Shown here: positions 18,672 through 28,377 of the stretch, piece by piece | Position numbering within the stretch: position 1 is the stretch's first letter | How the letters are laid out: the number at the start of each line of letters is the position of its first letter | DNA from: Bog-473 sp963763575 | GTDB taxonomy: Bacteria > Actinomycetota > Acidimicrobiia > Acidimicrobiales > RAAP-2 | Assembly: GCA_963763575.1 (NCBI GenBank) | Contig: CAVXPD010000014.1 | Coordinates: 47,944 to 111,943 of the forward strand | Length of the DNA stretch: 64,000 bases | Direction: 5' to 3' | Translations under genes and position numbers: made by a program | The notes under the pieces: model-generated | What the model saw: only the letters and a program-made list of their open reading frames with translations | Told to the model about the DNA's origin: nothing | The model's database searches: none

Positions 18672-19718
18672 GTGCCGCATCTCGTCGCTGCGCCCGACAA
18701 ATTCCGGGGCACCGCGACCGCGTCGGAGGTCGCCGCGGTGACTGCAGACGCGGCGCGCCGGGCCGGGTGGACCGCCGACGAGGTGCCGATGTCCGACGGC
18801 GGCGAGGGCCTGCTCGATGCGCTCGGCGGCACGCGCCACGTCACCCGCGTCACCGGCCCGCTCGGAGCACCGGTCGATGCCGAGTGGCGCACGATCGACC
18901 TCGGACCGGCCGAGGGGGGCGGTCCGACCGCCGTCATCGAGATGTCGCGGGCGGCCGGACGGGCCCTGGTCCCTCACCCCCGCGGCGAAGACCCGGTCCG
19001 CGCCCGCACGACCGGGGTGGGCCAGCTCCTCCTGGCGGCCAGAGAGGCCGGCGCGGCGCGCATCGTCGTGGGCTGCGGCGGGTCGGCGACCACCGACGGC
19101 GGGGCGGGGGCGTACGACGCCGTCGGTTCCCCGGCGGCCCTCGGGGGCCTCGAGCTCGTGGTGGCCTGCGACGTGACCACGCCCTTTCTCGACGCCGCCG
19201 TCGTGTTCGGGCCCCAAAAGGGCGCGACACACCGGCAGATCGACGCGCTCACCCGCCGCCTGGCCGAGACCGCAGCTCGATACCGACGCGACACGGGACT
19301 CGACGTCACCACCCTCCCGGGCGCCGGCGCCGCCGGGGGGCTGGCGGGCGCGCTGGCCGCGCTCGGTGCGCGGATCGAGCCCGGGTTCGACGTCGTGGCG
19401 GGCTTCGTCGGCTTGGCCGGACGCCTCACCCCCGCCGACCTCGTCATGACGGGCGAGGGCCACCTCGATCCGCCTTCGTTCCAGGGCAAGGTACCTGGCG
19501 GCGTGCTCCGGCTCGCCCTGGCCGTCCGTCGCCCCGGCGGCCCGCCACCCGTCTTGTGCATCGCTGGGTCGTCGGACCGGGCGATCCTGACCGCGCCGCC
19601 CGAGGGCATGGAGGTGGAGAGCCTCGCCGCCCGTTTCGGCCGGGCCCGGGCGAGGAGCGAGACGGTGGCGCTCGTCGGCCAGGTGACGGCCGAGGCGTTG
19701 GCGCGCTTTTGCCCCTGA
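18672..19718 (+). CDS. glycerate kinase, type 1
   Basis: A 348-residue glycerate kinase of the GlxK/GarK type, which phosphorylates D-glycerate with ATP. Family signatures visible are AAPDKFRGTATASEVA at the N-terminus, VPMSDGGEGLLDAL, a catalytic GCGGSATTDGGAGAYDA and the late LVMTGEGHLDPPSFQGK. GTG 18672 is preceded by TAACTT (18658-18663) at eight bases and lacks a ribosome binding site, consistent with a leaderless mRNA. The longer upstream frame has no family similarity. Stands alone. Confidence 0.9.
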   Translation: MPHLVAAPDKFRGTATASEVAAVTADAARRAGWTADEVPMSDGGEGLLDALGGTRHVTRVTGPLGAPVDAEWRTIDLGPAEGGGPTAVIEMSRAAGRALVPHPRGEDPVRARTTGVGQLLLAAREAGAARIVVGCGGSATTDGGAGAYDAVGSPAALGGLELVVACDVTTPFLDAAVVFGPQKGATHRQIDALTRRLAETAARYRRDTGLDVTTLPGAGAAGGLAGALAALGARIEPGFDVVAGFVGLAGRLTPADLVMTGEGHLDPPSFQGKVPGGVLRLALAVRRPGGPPPVLCIAGSSDRAILTAPPEGMEVESLAARFGRARARSETVALVGQVTAEALARFCP

Positions 19719-19917
19719 ATCGCCGCGTCGGCCACACTGCACCACCGCGCGACCGCCCGCCCGGGGCTGGCACGATCCGGCGCCGGCCGCCGGCAACCTC
19801 GAATGGCGGCACCACCCGGGTGCGCACACCGAACTCTCATCGCCCGGACGCATCGAACCCGGAACGCATCGAAAATCGAAACAAGGACAGAGCGGAACAA
19901 GGACAGGAGGCATCACC

Positions 19918-20826
19918 ATGGGACTGCTCGATGGCAAGGTGGCGGTCGTCACCGGCGCAGGCCGCGGCATCGGCCGGGAGGAGGCGCTCGTGCTGGCGGG
20001 CGAGGGTGCCAAGGTCGTCGTCAACGACGTCGGTGCCGGGCTCCACGGCGAGGGCAGCGCAGACGTCCACCCGGCCCAGGAGGTGGTCGACCTCATCAAG
20101 AGGAACGGCGGCGACGCCGCGGTCAACGGCGACGACATCAGCTCGTGGCAAGGCGGCCAGAACGTCGTCGAGCAGGCGATCGAGACGTTCGGCTCCCTCG
20201 ACATCCTCGTGAACAACGCAGGGATCCTCCGCGACAAGATGTCGTTCAACATGGAGGAGTCCGATTGGGACGACGTCATCCGGGTCCACCTCAAGGGCCA
20301 CTTCGCGGCGACACACCACGCCGCGGTCTACTGGCGCAACCGCTCCAAGGCCGGTGAGGACGTGACCGGGCGGATCATCAACACCTCCTCGGAGGCGGGC
20401 CTCTTCGGCAACGCCGGACAGGCCAACTACGCCGCGGCCAAGGCGGGCATCGCCGCGCTCACCTGGGTCGAGGCCCGCGAGCTCGGGCGCTACGGCGTCA
20501 CGGCGAACGCGATCGCACCCCGGGCGCGCACCCGCATGACCGAGACCCTCTTCGGCGGCGGCATGGGCACCGAGGAAGGGGACTTCGACAAGTGGGACCC
20601 GAAGAACATCGCCAACGTGGTGGCCTTCCTCGCCGCGCCCGCGTCGCAAGACATCAACGGGCAGATCTTCGTGGTCTTCGGGGGCGACGTCTACGCCATG
20701 AGCGCGTTCAAGGCGGTCGGCCAGGTGACCCGCGAGTCGGCCTGGACACCCGAGGAGCTGGTGGCGGCCAAGGACGAGCTGTTCAAGGGGATCAGCTCGG
20801 CCGTTCCCGACTTCAGCTTCATCTAG
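19918..20826 (+). CDS. SDR, 3-hydroxyacyl-CoA dehydrogenase / HSD17B4-like
   Basis: A 302-residue SDR. It shows TGAGRGIGREEALVLA, VVNDVGAG (Asp after beta-2, so NAD(H) preferred), NNAGILRDKMS, SSEAGLFGNAGQANYAAAK (Ser, Tyr, Lys) and a long C-terminal extension with GGDVYAMSAF. The long loop after beta-2 and the extension match SDRs acting on 3-hydroxyacyl-CoA or steroid CoA esters, like the dehydrogenase domain of peroxisomal multifunctional enzyme 2. GACAGGAGGCATCACC gives a strong ribosome binding site before ATG 19918. Confidence 0.85.
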   Translation: MGLLDGKVAVVTGAGRGIGREEALVLAGEGAKVVVNDVGAGLHGEGSADVHPAQEVVDLIKRNGGDAAVNGDDISSWQGGQNVVEQAIETFGSLDILVNNAGILRDKMSFNMEESDWDDVIRVHLKGHFAATHHAAVYWRNRSKAGEDVTGRIINTSSEAGLFGNAGQANYAAAKAGIAALTWVEARELGRYGVTANAIAPRARTRMTETLFGGGMGTEEGDFDKWDPKNIANVVAFLAAPASQDINGQIFVVFGGDVYAMSAFKAVGQVTRESAWTPEELVAAKDELFKGISSAVPDFSFI

Positions 20827-21005
20827 CAAGAGCACCGAAGACGATCGGGAGAAGGGCTGCTCCTGATCGACTTCGGCACGGCCGTGCGGAGAGCGGTTCA
20901 GCCGGAACGCTCGTCGCCCGAGACGATCTCCGTCACCGCCTTACGGCCATGTCCGGAAACCTCCGCAAGCTGGTGGAGCGACGTAAGTGTGATCTCCCTC
21001 TGCAC

Positions 21006-21272
21006 TCACACTTTGCCGTTGCGCTCGCGGTGCGCGCACCCCGGCCAGCAGCAAGGCCGGCGCATGCCGTCCTCGAGCTCCTCCTGGGTCCGGCGAATGC
21101 GGCGTTCACGGGTCTTCTCCTGCTTGGCGTCCACGACCCAGCAGATGAACTCGTTGCGGGCCAGTGGCGTGATGTCCTTCCAGGCATCAAGCGCAGTGGC
21201 GTTGGCGACCAGCGCCTTGCGCAAGTCGGCGGGAAGTCTGTGCACCACCCCATCGGGCACGCGGCCGCTCAC
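21006..21272 (-). CDS. YdeI/OmpD-associated small protein
   Basis: An 88-residue protein from GTG 21272. Residues about 5-75 (LPADLRKALVANATALDAW, WVVDAKQEKTRERRI, RTQEELEDG) match the C-terminal YdeI/OmdA domain, which elsewhere follows a DUF1905 domain; here it stands alone. The C-terminus carries CCWPGCAH. A -10-like TACCGT six bases before the GTG, with no ribosome binding site, points to leaderless translation. Cellular role unknown. Confidence 0.7.
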   Translation of the reverse strand: MSGRVPDGVVHRLPADLRKALVANATALDAWKDITPLARNEFICWVVDAKQEKTRERRIRRTQEELEDGMRRPCCWPGCAHRERNGKV

Positions 21273-21478
21273 GGGGCAACGGTAGCGGCCTCGGGCGGGG
21301 CCTCTGAGTGTCTCAGCCGCCCCGACCAATCGCCTCCGTCAGCCTGAGTGGTCCAATCCGTCGCACCAGTGGCCAGAAACGCCAGCCCAGGCCGGTCGAG
21401 GCCGCCTCCACTGTCCGGGAGCGCGAAAAGGGCTGTTCTGGCAGACTGAAACCGTCATTGCGGTGGGAGGGGCTTCGC

Positions 21479-24400
21479 GTGGCGACACAGACGGTCACAG
21501 TGATGTTCACCGACCTCGTGGGGTCGACCGAGACGATCTCCCGGTTTGGCGATGCCGTGGCGGACGACCTGCGGCGACAGCACTTCGCGGTGCTGCGCAG
21601 CGTCATGACCGAGGTCGGAGGCAGCGAGGTCAAAAGCACCGGCGACGGACTCATGGTGGTCTTCAGCGGAGTCGGTGCAGGTCTGGCTTGCGCCGTCGGG
21701 ATGCAGCAGGCAATGGCGGCACGCCCTGCCACGACGGTGCTCATGTCCATGCGCGTGGGCTTGGCCGTCGGTGAGGCCGTGCCAGAAGACGGGGACTGGT
21801 ACGGGCGATCGGTCGTGGAAGCCGCCCGACTGTGCGCCCGGTGCAACGGTGGGGACATTTTCACCACCGACATGGTGCAGCTCTTGGCCCGGTCTCGCGG
21901 CGGGTTCGAGTTCGAGTTGGTCGGCGACCTCGAACTGAAAGGTCTCGATGAGCCGGTCCGCGTGCACCGCGTCCTATGGGAACCGCTCGCCAACGCCGAA
22001 AACCAAGTCCTTCCCCTCCCGCCGAGGGTCGCTTCCCTCGCTGCGTCGAGATACGTCGGACGGGTACGCGAGCAGGAAGTCCTCGACGCAGCGCTCAAGG
22101 AGGCGTGCGCCGGCAGCCTGCGGGCCGTGCTGCTGTCCGGCGAGCCGGGCATCGGCAAGACGACACTGGCGGCGCGCGAGGCGGCGAAGGCGTCGAAAGC
22201 CGGCGTGTCCGTGCTCTACGGACGCTGTGACGAAGACCTCTTCGTCCCCTATCAGCCGTGGGCCGAAGCACTGGGTCAGCTGGTCGAGCAGGTACCGCCC
22301 GACCTGGTTCGCCAGCACGTGGCCGCGAATGGGACAGTCGCCGGTCGCGTCGTGCCGGCCGTCCGGGCACGAACCGACCCCCCCTTGGGCCCGGAATCGG
22401 CCTCCGAGGAGTCGGACCGTCCCCGGTTCTTTGCGGCCGTCGTCGACCTCTTGGCGCGCGCCTCGCAGGTCGCCCCGCTCCTGTTGTTCCTCGACGACCT
22501 GCATTGGGCGGACGCCGGCACGGTGGACCTGCTTCGGCATGTCCTGTCCTGTGGTCGACCGCTCTCGCTCCTGGTGGTCGCGACCTTCCGAGATGCGGAC
22601 GTGGGCGTCGACGACCCCTTGGCAGCGGCGCTGGCCGCCCTCCACCGGGAGCTCGGCATCGAGCGACTACCGCTCCGCGGCTTGGGCGACGACGAGCTCC
22701 TGGCGTTCCTGGAGGTGTTCGCGGGTCATGAGATGGACGAAGACGGCGTCGCCTTACGCGATGCGCTGTCAGCCGAGACCGACGGCAATCCCTTCTTCGT
22801 CGGCGAACTCCTGCGTCACTTGACGGCGACCGGCGTGATCTACCAAGGCGAGGAGGGACGCTGGCTGGCCACGGCCGACCTCCGTACCGCCGGACTTCCA
22901 GTCAGCATCCGCGAGGTCGTCGGCCAACGGGTGCGCTCGTTGGGCGTTGAGACTCATCAGGTTCTCTCGCTGGCATCGGTCATAGGCCGAGACTTCGAGC
23001 TTGAGCTTCTCGAGCGGGTAGCGGACCTCGGCACTGACGATCTGGTCGATGTCTGTGACGCCGCCGCGGCCGCTCAGCTGCTGCGCCACTCCGACCGTGG
23101 CGCCGACTATTCGTTCGCCCATGCGCTGATCGGTCACACGCTGTATGAAGAGATCTCTCCGAGCCGCAGGGCACGTGCCCACCGCTCGATCGCGCTGGCG
23201 CTCGAGGAGCTGACCGGCGGAACACCCGGGCGCAGGGTGGGCGAACTCGCCTTTCACTGGGCGCAGGCGACGCGCTCCGGCGACTCGGCGAAGGCCGTTG
23301 CATACGCTGGTCTGGCCGGGTCCCGTGCGCTCGCCACACTTGCCCCGGCAGAGGCAGTGCGCTGGTACACCCAGGCCCTCGACCTCCTCGGCGATGCAGC
23401 CGAGCCTGACCGGGAGCGAGCCGAACTGCTCGTGGGCCTCGGCGATGCTCAACGCCAGGTGGGGATCGCGGCCTACCGCGAGACGCTCCTTGAGGCTGCT
23501 GTGGTCGCGGAACGAGCGGGCGACTCCGAATTGTTAGCCCGCGCCGCACTGACCAACAACCGCGGCTGGCAGTCACGCATTGGTGATGCCGACCAAGACC
23601 GACTCGCCGTGTTGCGCAGCGCTCTCGATCGCACCACGAGCGACAACGCTGCGACACGGGCCCGGTTGCTCGCGCTGTTCGCCACAGAGCAGATCTACAC
23701 GGCGTCTCTGGCGCAGCGACTCTCCATCACGCGCGATGCGATCGGCCTCGCACGGGCGAGCGGTGACTTCAGCGCGTTAGCTGACGCGTTGATTCGCGGT
23801 GCGCAAGCCGTCATCGCCCCCTCGACTCTTTCCCTGAGATTGGAGTGGCTCGCCGAGGCCGTGCGGGCGGCCGACGTCGTCAACGATCCCATTCAGCGCT
23901 TCCTGACCCGGCACCTGCTCCTTCGTTGCGAACTCGAGTCGGCCAATCGCGATGGGTTCGAGGAATCACTGGCCGTCACCGGGGCGATCCTGGAGCAGTT
24001 GCCCCACGCGGGCCTTCGCTGGACTCATGCCTATGACCTGGCAGTCCAGGCGCTGCTGGCGGGCAACCTTGCCGAGGCGGAACGACGGGCCACGGATGCC
24101 CTCAATTACGGCATCGAGACCGCACAACCCGATGCCTTCACCATCTACGGTTCGCAGCTCCTCAACATCCGAGTACGCCAAGGTCGACTTCCGGAGCTCA
24201 TCCCACTCATTGAGCAAACGGCGTCCCAATTCCCCGGGCAAGCGGTATACCAGTCGGTGCTCGCAATGGCCTACGCCGACTCCCGAGACCTGGACCGGGC
24301 GCGCCGGCTCCTCGACGACGCCCACCGCGCCGGACTGGTCGTCCCCGAAGACAACGCCTGGTCGAGCGCACACTATTGCTGGGCGGACGTAGCCGTCCGG

Positions 24401-24781
24401 ACGAAACACTCGCCGGCCGTGGCGATGTTGCACGGACGCCTCGCTCCGTTCTCGGACCAACTCGTCACTACGCATGTGACGATCGACCCTGTCCTGGCCC
24501 ACACGGTCGGTCGCCTCGAGCATGTGCTGGGCCGGTTCGAAGAAGCCGAGGCCTCCTTCAGCCGCGCCGCCACGCTCCACGCACGCCTCCGGTGTCCTTC
24601 CTTCGTCTCTCTCACCGAGGTCGCCTGGGCGCAACTGTTGGCGGACCGCGGCAGAGGCGACGACCGCCAACGCGCCCGTGCCATGGCTGAGCGAGCCAGA
24701 GCCACCGCGTCCCAGCACCTCCATATGGGGATCGAGCGAGAGGCCGTCGCAATCCTCGAGCGCCTGCGTCAAGCGCCCTAG
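21479..24781 (+). CDS. class III cyclase-domain / AAA ATPase / TPR-like regulator
   Basis: 1100 residues from GTG 21479, after GGGAGGGG. Residues 1-165 form a class III adenylate/guanylate cyclase domain with both metal Asp sites (VMFTDLVGST and STGDGLMVVF). The usual catalytic N-x3-R is altered: the helix reads VVEAARLC with Glu in place of Asn, so cyclase activity is doubtful. From about 195 an AAA domain follows, with Walker A GEPGIGKTT and Walker B LLLFLDDLHWAD. The last 550 residues are helical and TPR/MalT-like. Such proteins are common in Acidimicrobiia and mycobacteria. No LuxR helix-turn-helix is visible at the C-terminus. Confidence 0.85.
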   Translation: MATQTVTVMFTDLVGSTETISRFGDAVADDLRRQHFAVLRSVMTEVGGSEVKSTGDGLMVVFSGVGAGLACAVGMQQAMAARPATTVLMSMRVGLAVGEAVPEDGDWYGRSVVEAARLCARCNGGDIFTTDMVQLLARSRGGFEFELVGDLELKGLDEPVRVHRVLWEPLANAENQVLPLPPRVASLAASRYVGRVREQEVLDAALKEACAGSLRAVLLSGEPGIGKTTLAAREAAKASKAGVSVLYGRCDEDLFVPYQPWAEALGQLVEQVPPDLVRQHVAANGTVAGRVVPAVRARTDPPLGPESASEESDRPRFFAAVVDLLARASQVAPLLLFLDDLHWADAGTVDLLRHVLSCGRPLSLLVVATFRDADVGVDDPLAAALAALHRELGIERLPLRGLGDDELLAFLEVFAGHEMDEDGVALRDALSAETDGNPFFVGELLRHLTATGVIYQGEEGRWLATADLRTAGLPVSIREVVGQRVRSLGVETHQVLSLASVIGRDFELELLERVADLGTDDLVDVCDAAAAAQLLRHSDRGADYSFAHALIGHTLYEEISPSRRARAHRSIALALEELTGGTPGRRVGELAFHWAQATRSGDSAKAVAYAGLAGSRALATLAPAEAVRWYTQALDLLGDAAEPDRERAELLVGLGDAQRQVGIAAYRETLLEAAVVAERAGDSELLARAALTNNRGWQSRIGDADQDRLAVLRSALDRTTSDNAATRARLLALFATEQIYTASLAQRLSITRDAIGLARASGDFSALADALIRGAQAVIAPSTLSLRLEWLAEAVRAADVVNDPIQRFLTRHLLLRCELESANRDGFEESLAVTGAILEQLPHAGLRWTHAYDLAVQALLAGNLAEAERRATDALNYGIETAQPDAFTIYGSQLLNIRVRQGRLPELIPLIEQTASQFPGQAVYQSVLAMAYADSRDLDRARRLLDDAHRAGLVVPEDNAWSSAHYCWADVAVRTKHSPAVAMLHGRLAPFSDQLVTTHVTIDPVLAHTVGRLEHVLGRFEEAEASFSRAATLHARLRCPSFVSLTEVAWAQLLADRGRGDDRQRARAMAERARATASQHLHMGIEREAVAILERLRQAP

Positions 24782-24875
24782 CGCCCCCAATGGCGTCGGC
24801 GAGCCATCGGCCGTGGTGGTGGACGCAGCTCCGCTGGACCGAGCAGGTGCGGCCTCGATGAGGCAGCATGTCGTC

Positions 24876-25823
24876 ATGGCACATGACCGAAGGTTCCGGT
24901 TTGCCGCGCAGCTGAGCAAGGCGCCCGAGGGCACTGCGCGCTCGTGGGCCGAGCAGGCCCGGAAGGCGGAGGACCTCGGCTACAGCGCGCTCTTGATGCC
25001 CGACCATTTCGGCGACCAGCTCGCCCCGGTCCCGGCGTTGGCCGCCGTGGCGGCCGCCACCGCCACGCTGCGGATGGGGTCCCTGGTCTTCTGCAACGAC
25101 TACCGGCACCCGTTCGTGCTGGCCAAGGAGGCGGCCACGCTCGACGTGCTCAGTGACGGCCGCCTCGAGCTCAGCCTCGGCGCCGGCTGGATGCGCACCG
25201 ACTACGACGCCGCCGGCATGTCTTACGACCACCCCGCCGTGCGAGTGGCGCGCTTCGAAGAGGCCGTCAAGGTGGTCCAGGGGCTGCTGCGCACCGACGG
25301 CCCGTTCAACTTCCACGGCCAGCACTACGAGGTGCTCGGCCACACGCTCACGCCACGCCCCCTGCAGCGACCGGGTCCCCCGCTCATCATCGGCGGTGGC
25401 GGCCGCCGGGTGCTCTCGTTCGCGGCACAGCACGCGGACATCGTGAGCATCAACGTCGACCTGCGCGCGGGTACGGGCGGCCCGGAGACCGCGACCGACG
25501 CCACGCCCGAGCGCACCCGCACGAAGGTGGCGTGGGTGAGGGAAGCGGCGGGCGACCGCTTCGACGACCTCGAGCTCAACTCCCTCATCGGGTTCGTCAT
25601 GGTCACCGACGACGCGAAGGGGCTGGCGTCGCAAATGGCGCCCGCCTTCGGTATCGACCCGGACGACGCGTTGCACGTGCCGCTGGCCCTGATCGGCACG
25701 CTCGACGAGATGGCAGAAGAGCTCGAGTGGCGGCGCGCCGAGTACGGCATCTCGTATTGGTCGTTCGAGTCCGACGCCTGGGAGACCCTGGGGCCGCTCG
25801 TGAGCAAGCTGGCCGGCACGTGA
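24876..25823 (+). CDS. LLM-class F420-dependent oxidoreductase
   Basis: A 315-residue luciferase-like TIM-barrel flavin/F420 enzyme. The pattern FRFAAQLSKAPEGTARSW, EDLGYSALLMPDHFG, LRMGSLVFCNDYRHP and DVLSDGRLELSLGAGW fits the actinobacterial MSMEG_2516-type subgroup, which uses coenzyme F420. Met at 24876 gives the family-like start MAHDRRFRF; ATG 24858 is six codons earlier and equally possible. Its TGA overlaps the GTG of the next gene by four bases, so the two are translationally coupled. Confidence 0.85.
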   Translation: MAHDRRFRFAAQLSKAPEGTARSWAEQARKAEDLGYSALLMPDHFGDQLAPVPALAAVAAATATLRMGSLVFCNDYRHPFVLAKEAATLDVLSDGRLELSLGAGWMRTDYDAAGMSYDHPAVRVARFEEAVKVVQGLLRTDGPFNFHGQHYEVLGHTLTPRPLQRPGPPLIIGGGGRRVLSFAAQHADIVSINVDLRAGTGGPETATDATPERTRTKVAWVREAAGDRFDDLELNSLIGFVMVTDDAKGLASQMAPAFGIDPDDALHVPLALIGTLDEMAEELEWRRAEYGISYWSFESDAWETLGPLVSKLAGT

Positions 25824-26716
25824 CGATCACGTCCAGCGCGGGTTGGGAGGCCATCGGTCGCTACCGGCACTTCGCCGACCAGCGCATCTTTACCGTCGAC
25901 GCGCCGGCGATCGGCCCCGAGCGCCACCCGCCCCTCCTCGTCTTGCACGGCTTCCCGACTTCGTCCTTCGACTACGCCGCGGTCCTCGACGGCCTGCGCG
26001 CCGGCCGCCGCGTGCTGCTGATCGACCTGCTCGGCTTCGGGCTGTCGGCCAAGCCCGACCGCGCCTACTCCATGGACCTGCAGGCGGACCTGGCCTCCGC
26101 CTACCTGGCCGAGCTCGGGATCGACCGCCTGGCGCTGTTGACCCACGACATGGGCGACACCGTCGGGGGTGAGCTGCTGGCCCGCCGGGCCGATCACGAG
26201 TGGCCGGTCGAAGTGACGAAGCGCGTCGTTACCAACGGCAGCATCTACATCGAACAGGCCCACCTGACCGACGGCCAACAGCTGCTCCTCTCACTCCCGG
26301 ACGCGCTGCTCCCCGAGGGCGTACGCATCGACGCGACGGGACTGACGCGGAGCTTGCGCGACACATTCAGCCCGGCCACGCCGGTGATCCCCGAAGGCTG
26401 GCCCGAGGATCCGGTGCCGCCGGCCGCGGCTCAGATCGTCCATGACGACGGGCAACGCGTGCTGCCACGGCTGATCCGCTATATCGAGGAGCGCCGGGCC
26501 AACGAGCGCCGCTTTACCGGCGCCATCGAGTCCGACCCGTCGCCGCTGCACGTGGTGTGGGGGCTCGACGACCCCATCGCCGTGCCGTCCATGGTCGACA
26601 CGCTGCTGGCGGCGCGCCCCGACGCTACTGCTGTCAGCTTGGAGAACGTCGGCCACTACCCCATGGTCGAAGCGCCTGCCCGCTTCCTCGAGGCGGTGCT
26701 GCCCGGCCTCGACTGA
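25820..26716 (+). CDS. alpha/beta hydrolase, haloalkane dehalogenase-like
   Basis: A 298-residue hydrolase. The oxyanion motif LVLHGFPTSSFDY is followed by a nucleophile elbow LLTHDMGDTVGGEL with Asp as nucleophile, as in haloalkane dehalogenases and epoxide hydrolases. The acid is probably in VVWGLDDPIAVP and the base in VGHYPMVE. GTG 25820 overlaps the upstream TGA (GTGA). Coupling to an F420-type oxidoreductase suggests consecutive steps on one substrate (inferred). Confidence 0.85.
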   Translation: MTITSSAGWEAIGRYRHFADQRIFTVDAPAIGPERHPPLLVLHGFPTSSFDYAAVLDGLRAGRRVLLIDLLGFGLSAKPDRAYSMDLQADLASAYLAELGIDRLALLTHDMGDTVGGELLARRADHEWPVEVTKRVVTNGSIYIEQAHLTDGQQLLLSLPDALLPEGVRIDATGLTRSLRDTFSPATPVIPEGWPEDPVPPAAAQIVHDDGQRVLPRLIRYIEERRANERRFTGAIESDPSPLHVVWGLDDPIAVPSMVDTLLAARPDATAVSLENVGHYPMVEAPARFLEAVLPGLD

Positions 26717-26727
26717 AACGGCGCGGC

Positions 26728-28377
26728 TCAGGCCGGCGCCACGACCTTGAGCGTGCGCACCTCGTCGGGGAGCGCGGCGTACAGGTCGGCGACCAGGTCG
26801 TCGCGCAGAGCGCGGCGGCCCGGCTCGTCCCACCGGTTCTCGAACTGATGAGGGTCCTCGTCGACGTGGTACAGCTCACCGGTCGCGATGGCGACCCCGC
26901 CAGGGCCCTCCTCCGAGCGCTCGTAGACGACAGGGCAGGGACGAAGCACCGCCTCGCCCCAGGTCTCCTCGAGCCCGTTGGGCTGCCCGGCCGTCGAGGG
27001 TTCGTAGACGGTGCACAGCCAGCCGTCCCGGTAGATCGAGCGCAGGTGCATGCCGTAGCCGGGGAACTGGCTGTCCCACTCGCAGAGCACGCGCTCACGC
27101 CCCGGCTCGCCGTCGGACAAGGGGAGCGTGTGGCCCTGCATCGTGGGCGGGGGCTCGACCCCGGCAATGGCGCAGAACGTCGGCGCGAGGTCGACCTGAC
27201 CGACCGGGTCCGTGACCACCGCCGGGACGACGCCGGCGGAGCGGGCCGGACGCCACACCAGGGGCAGGCGCATCAGCGAATCGGTGTGGTACGGGCCCTT
27301 GTACAAGAGCCCGTAGTCGCCCTGGAGCTCGCCGTGGTCCGTCGTGAAGATGACGTCAGTGTCGTCGTCCCAGCCGCGCCGGCGGATGGTGTCGAGCACG
27401 CGCCCGCACGCCTCGTCGATCAGCTCGTTCATGACGTGCGTCTTCGCGTTGACCTCGCGGAGCTGGTCGTGGCTGAGGCGGGAAGGGACGAAGGCCGCCG
27501 GGCCGCCCTCCATATTGGGGAAGGTGCCCTCCCAGTAGCCGAGCCAGTGCGCGGGCTTGCGTTCGAGGACCCTGCGGACGGCGTCGTCGGAGCCGGGGTG
27601 GCCCGGCGGCAGGTCGAGGTCCTGCCAGGGCACGCGGTGTAGCTCTGAGGCCGGCGGGTCCCACGGGTGGTGCGGGTCGGGGAACGACATCCAGCAAAAC
27701 CACGGCTCGTCCTCTCCGAGGGAGCCGAGCCACTCGACGGTCAGATCGGCCACCCAGTCGGTGTGGTACCACTCGCGCGGGATCGGGTTGTTCTTGGTCT
27801 CGGGTGCGCGCGTGTCGCCACCCGGCTCGGCCTGGAGGAGGCCGGCGAAGCTGTGCAGGTGCTCGGGGTGGTTTTCGGCGAGCCAGCGTCCGTAGTGCGC
27901 GATCGGGTACTGGCCCCAGGCGGCCGCGTGCATCGCCTGGACGGAGCGCTCGAAGCCGCGCCAGGGGCCGGTGTCACCCCGCGCGGCGCGTGCGTTCTCC
28001 TCGAAGTGGAGTTCCGGGTCGAAGCCGGGCTCGAAGTGCGCCTTGCCGAGAAGCGCCGTGCGGTATCCAGCCTTGTCGCGGAGGTGCTCCGCGATGGACG
28101 GCGCGTCGAGAGGGAGCGGGATGCCGTTGGCCACGACGCCGTGCGTGCGCACGTACTGGCCGGTGAGCATGGTCGAGCGCGCGGGCATGCACACCGTGTT
28201 CTGATTGTAGGCCCTTCGGTAGTTCAAGCCTTCGGCGGCCAGGCGGTCGACCACCGGCGTGCGGGCGACGGTGCCGCCGTTACAGCCGAGGCTGTCGAAG
28301 CGCTGTTGGTCCGTCGTGACGAAGAGGATGTTGCGGCGACGGGCGGCGGGAGTGCCGGGTGTTTCGGGCTCAGCCAT
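26728..28377 (-). CDS. sulfatase / arylsulfatase family
   Basis: A 549-residue sulfatase. The metal-binding N-terminus NILFVTTDQQRFDSLG is followed by VCMPARSTMLTGQY, in which Cys63 in C-x-P-x-R is the site converted to formylglycine. Later come FCWMSFPDPHHPWDPP and IFTTDHGELQGDYGL with the remaining ligands. No signal peptide, so probably cytoplasmic. ATG 28377 overlaps the stop of the DUF1330 gene by eight bases, so the longer frame is rejected. Substrates range from sulfate esters to phosphonates; the actual one is unknown. Confidence 0.9.
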   Translation of the reverse strand: MAEPETPGTPAARRRNILFVTTDQQRFDSLGCNGGTVARTPVVDRLAAEGLNYRRAYNQNTVCMPARSTMLTGQYVRTHGVVANGIPLPLDAPSIAEHLRDKAGYRTALLGKAHFEPGFDPELHFEENARAARGDTGPWRGFERSVQAMHAAAWGQYPIAHYGRWLAENHPEHLHSFAGLLQAEPGGDTRAPETKNNPIPREWYHTDWVADLTVEWLGSLGEDEPWFCWMSFPDPHHPWDPPASELHRVPWQDLDLPPGHPGSDDAVRRVLERKPAHWLGYWEGTFPNMEGGPAAFVPSRLSHDQLREVNAKTHVMNELIDEACGRVLDTIRRRGWDDDTDVIFTTDHGELQGDYGLLYKGPYHTDSLMRLPLVWRPARSAGVVPAVVTDPVGQVDLAPTFCAIAGVEPPPTMQGHTLPLSDGEPGRERVLCEWDSQFPGYGMHLRSIYRDGWLCTVYEPSTAGQPNGLEETWGEAVLRPCPVVYERSEEGPGGVAIATGELYHVDEDPHQFENRWDEPGRRALRDDLVADLYAALPDEVRTLKVVAPA

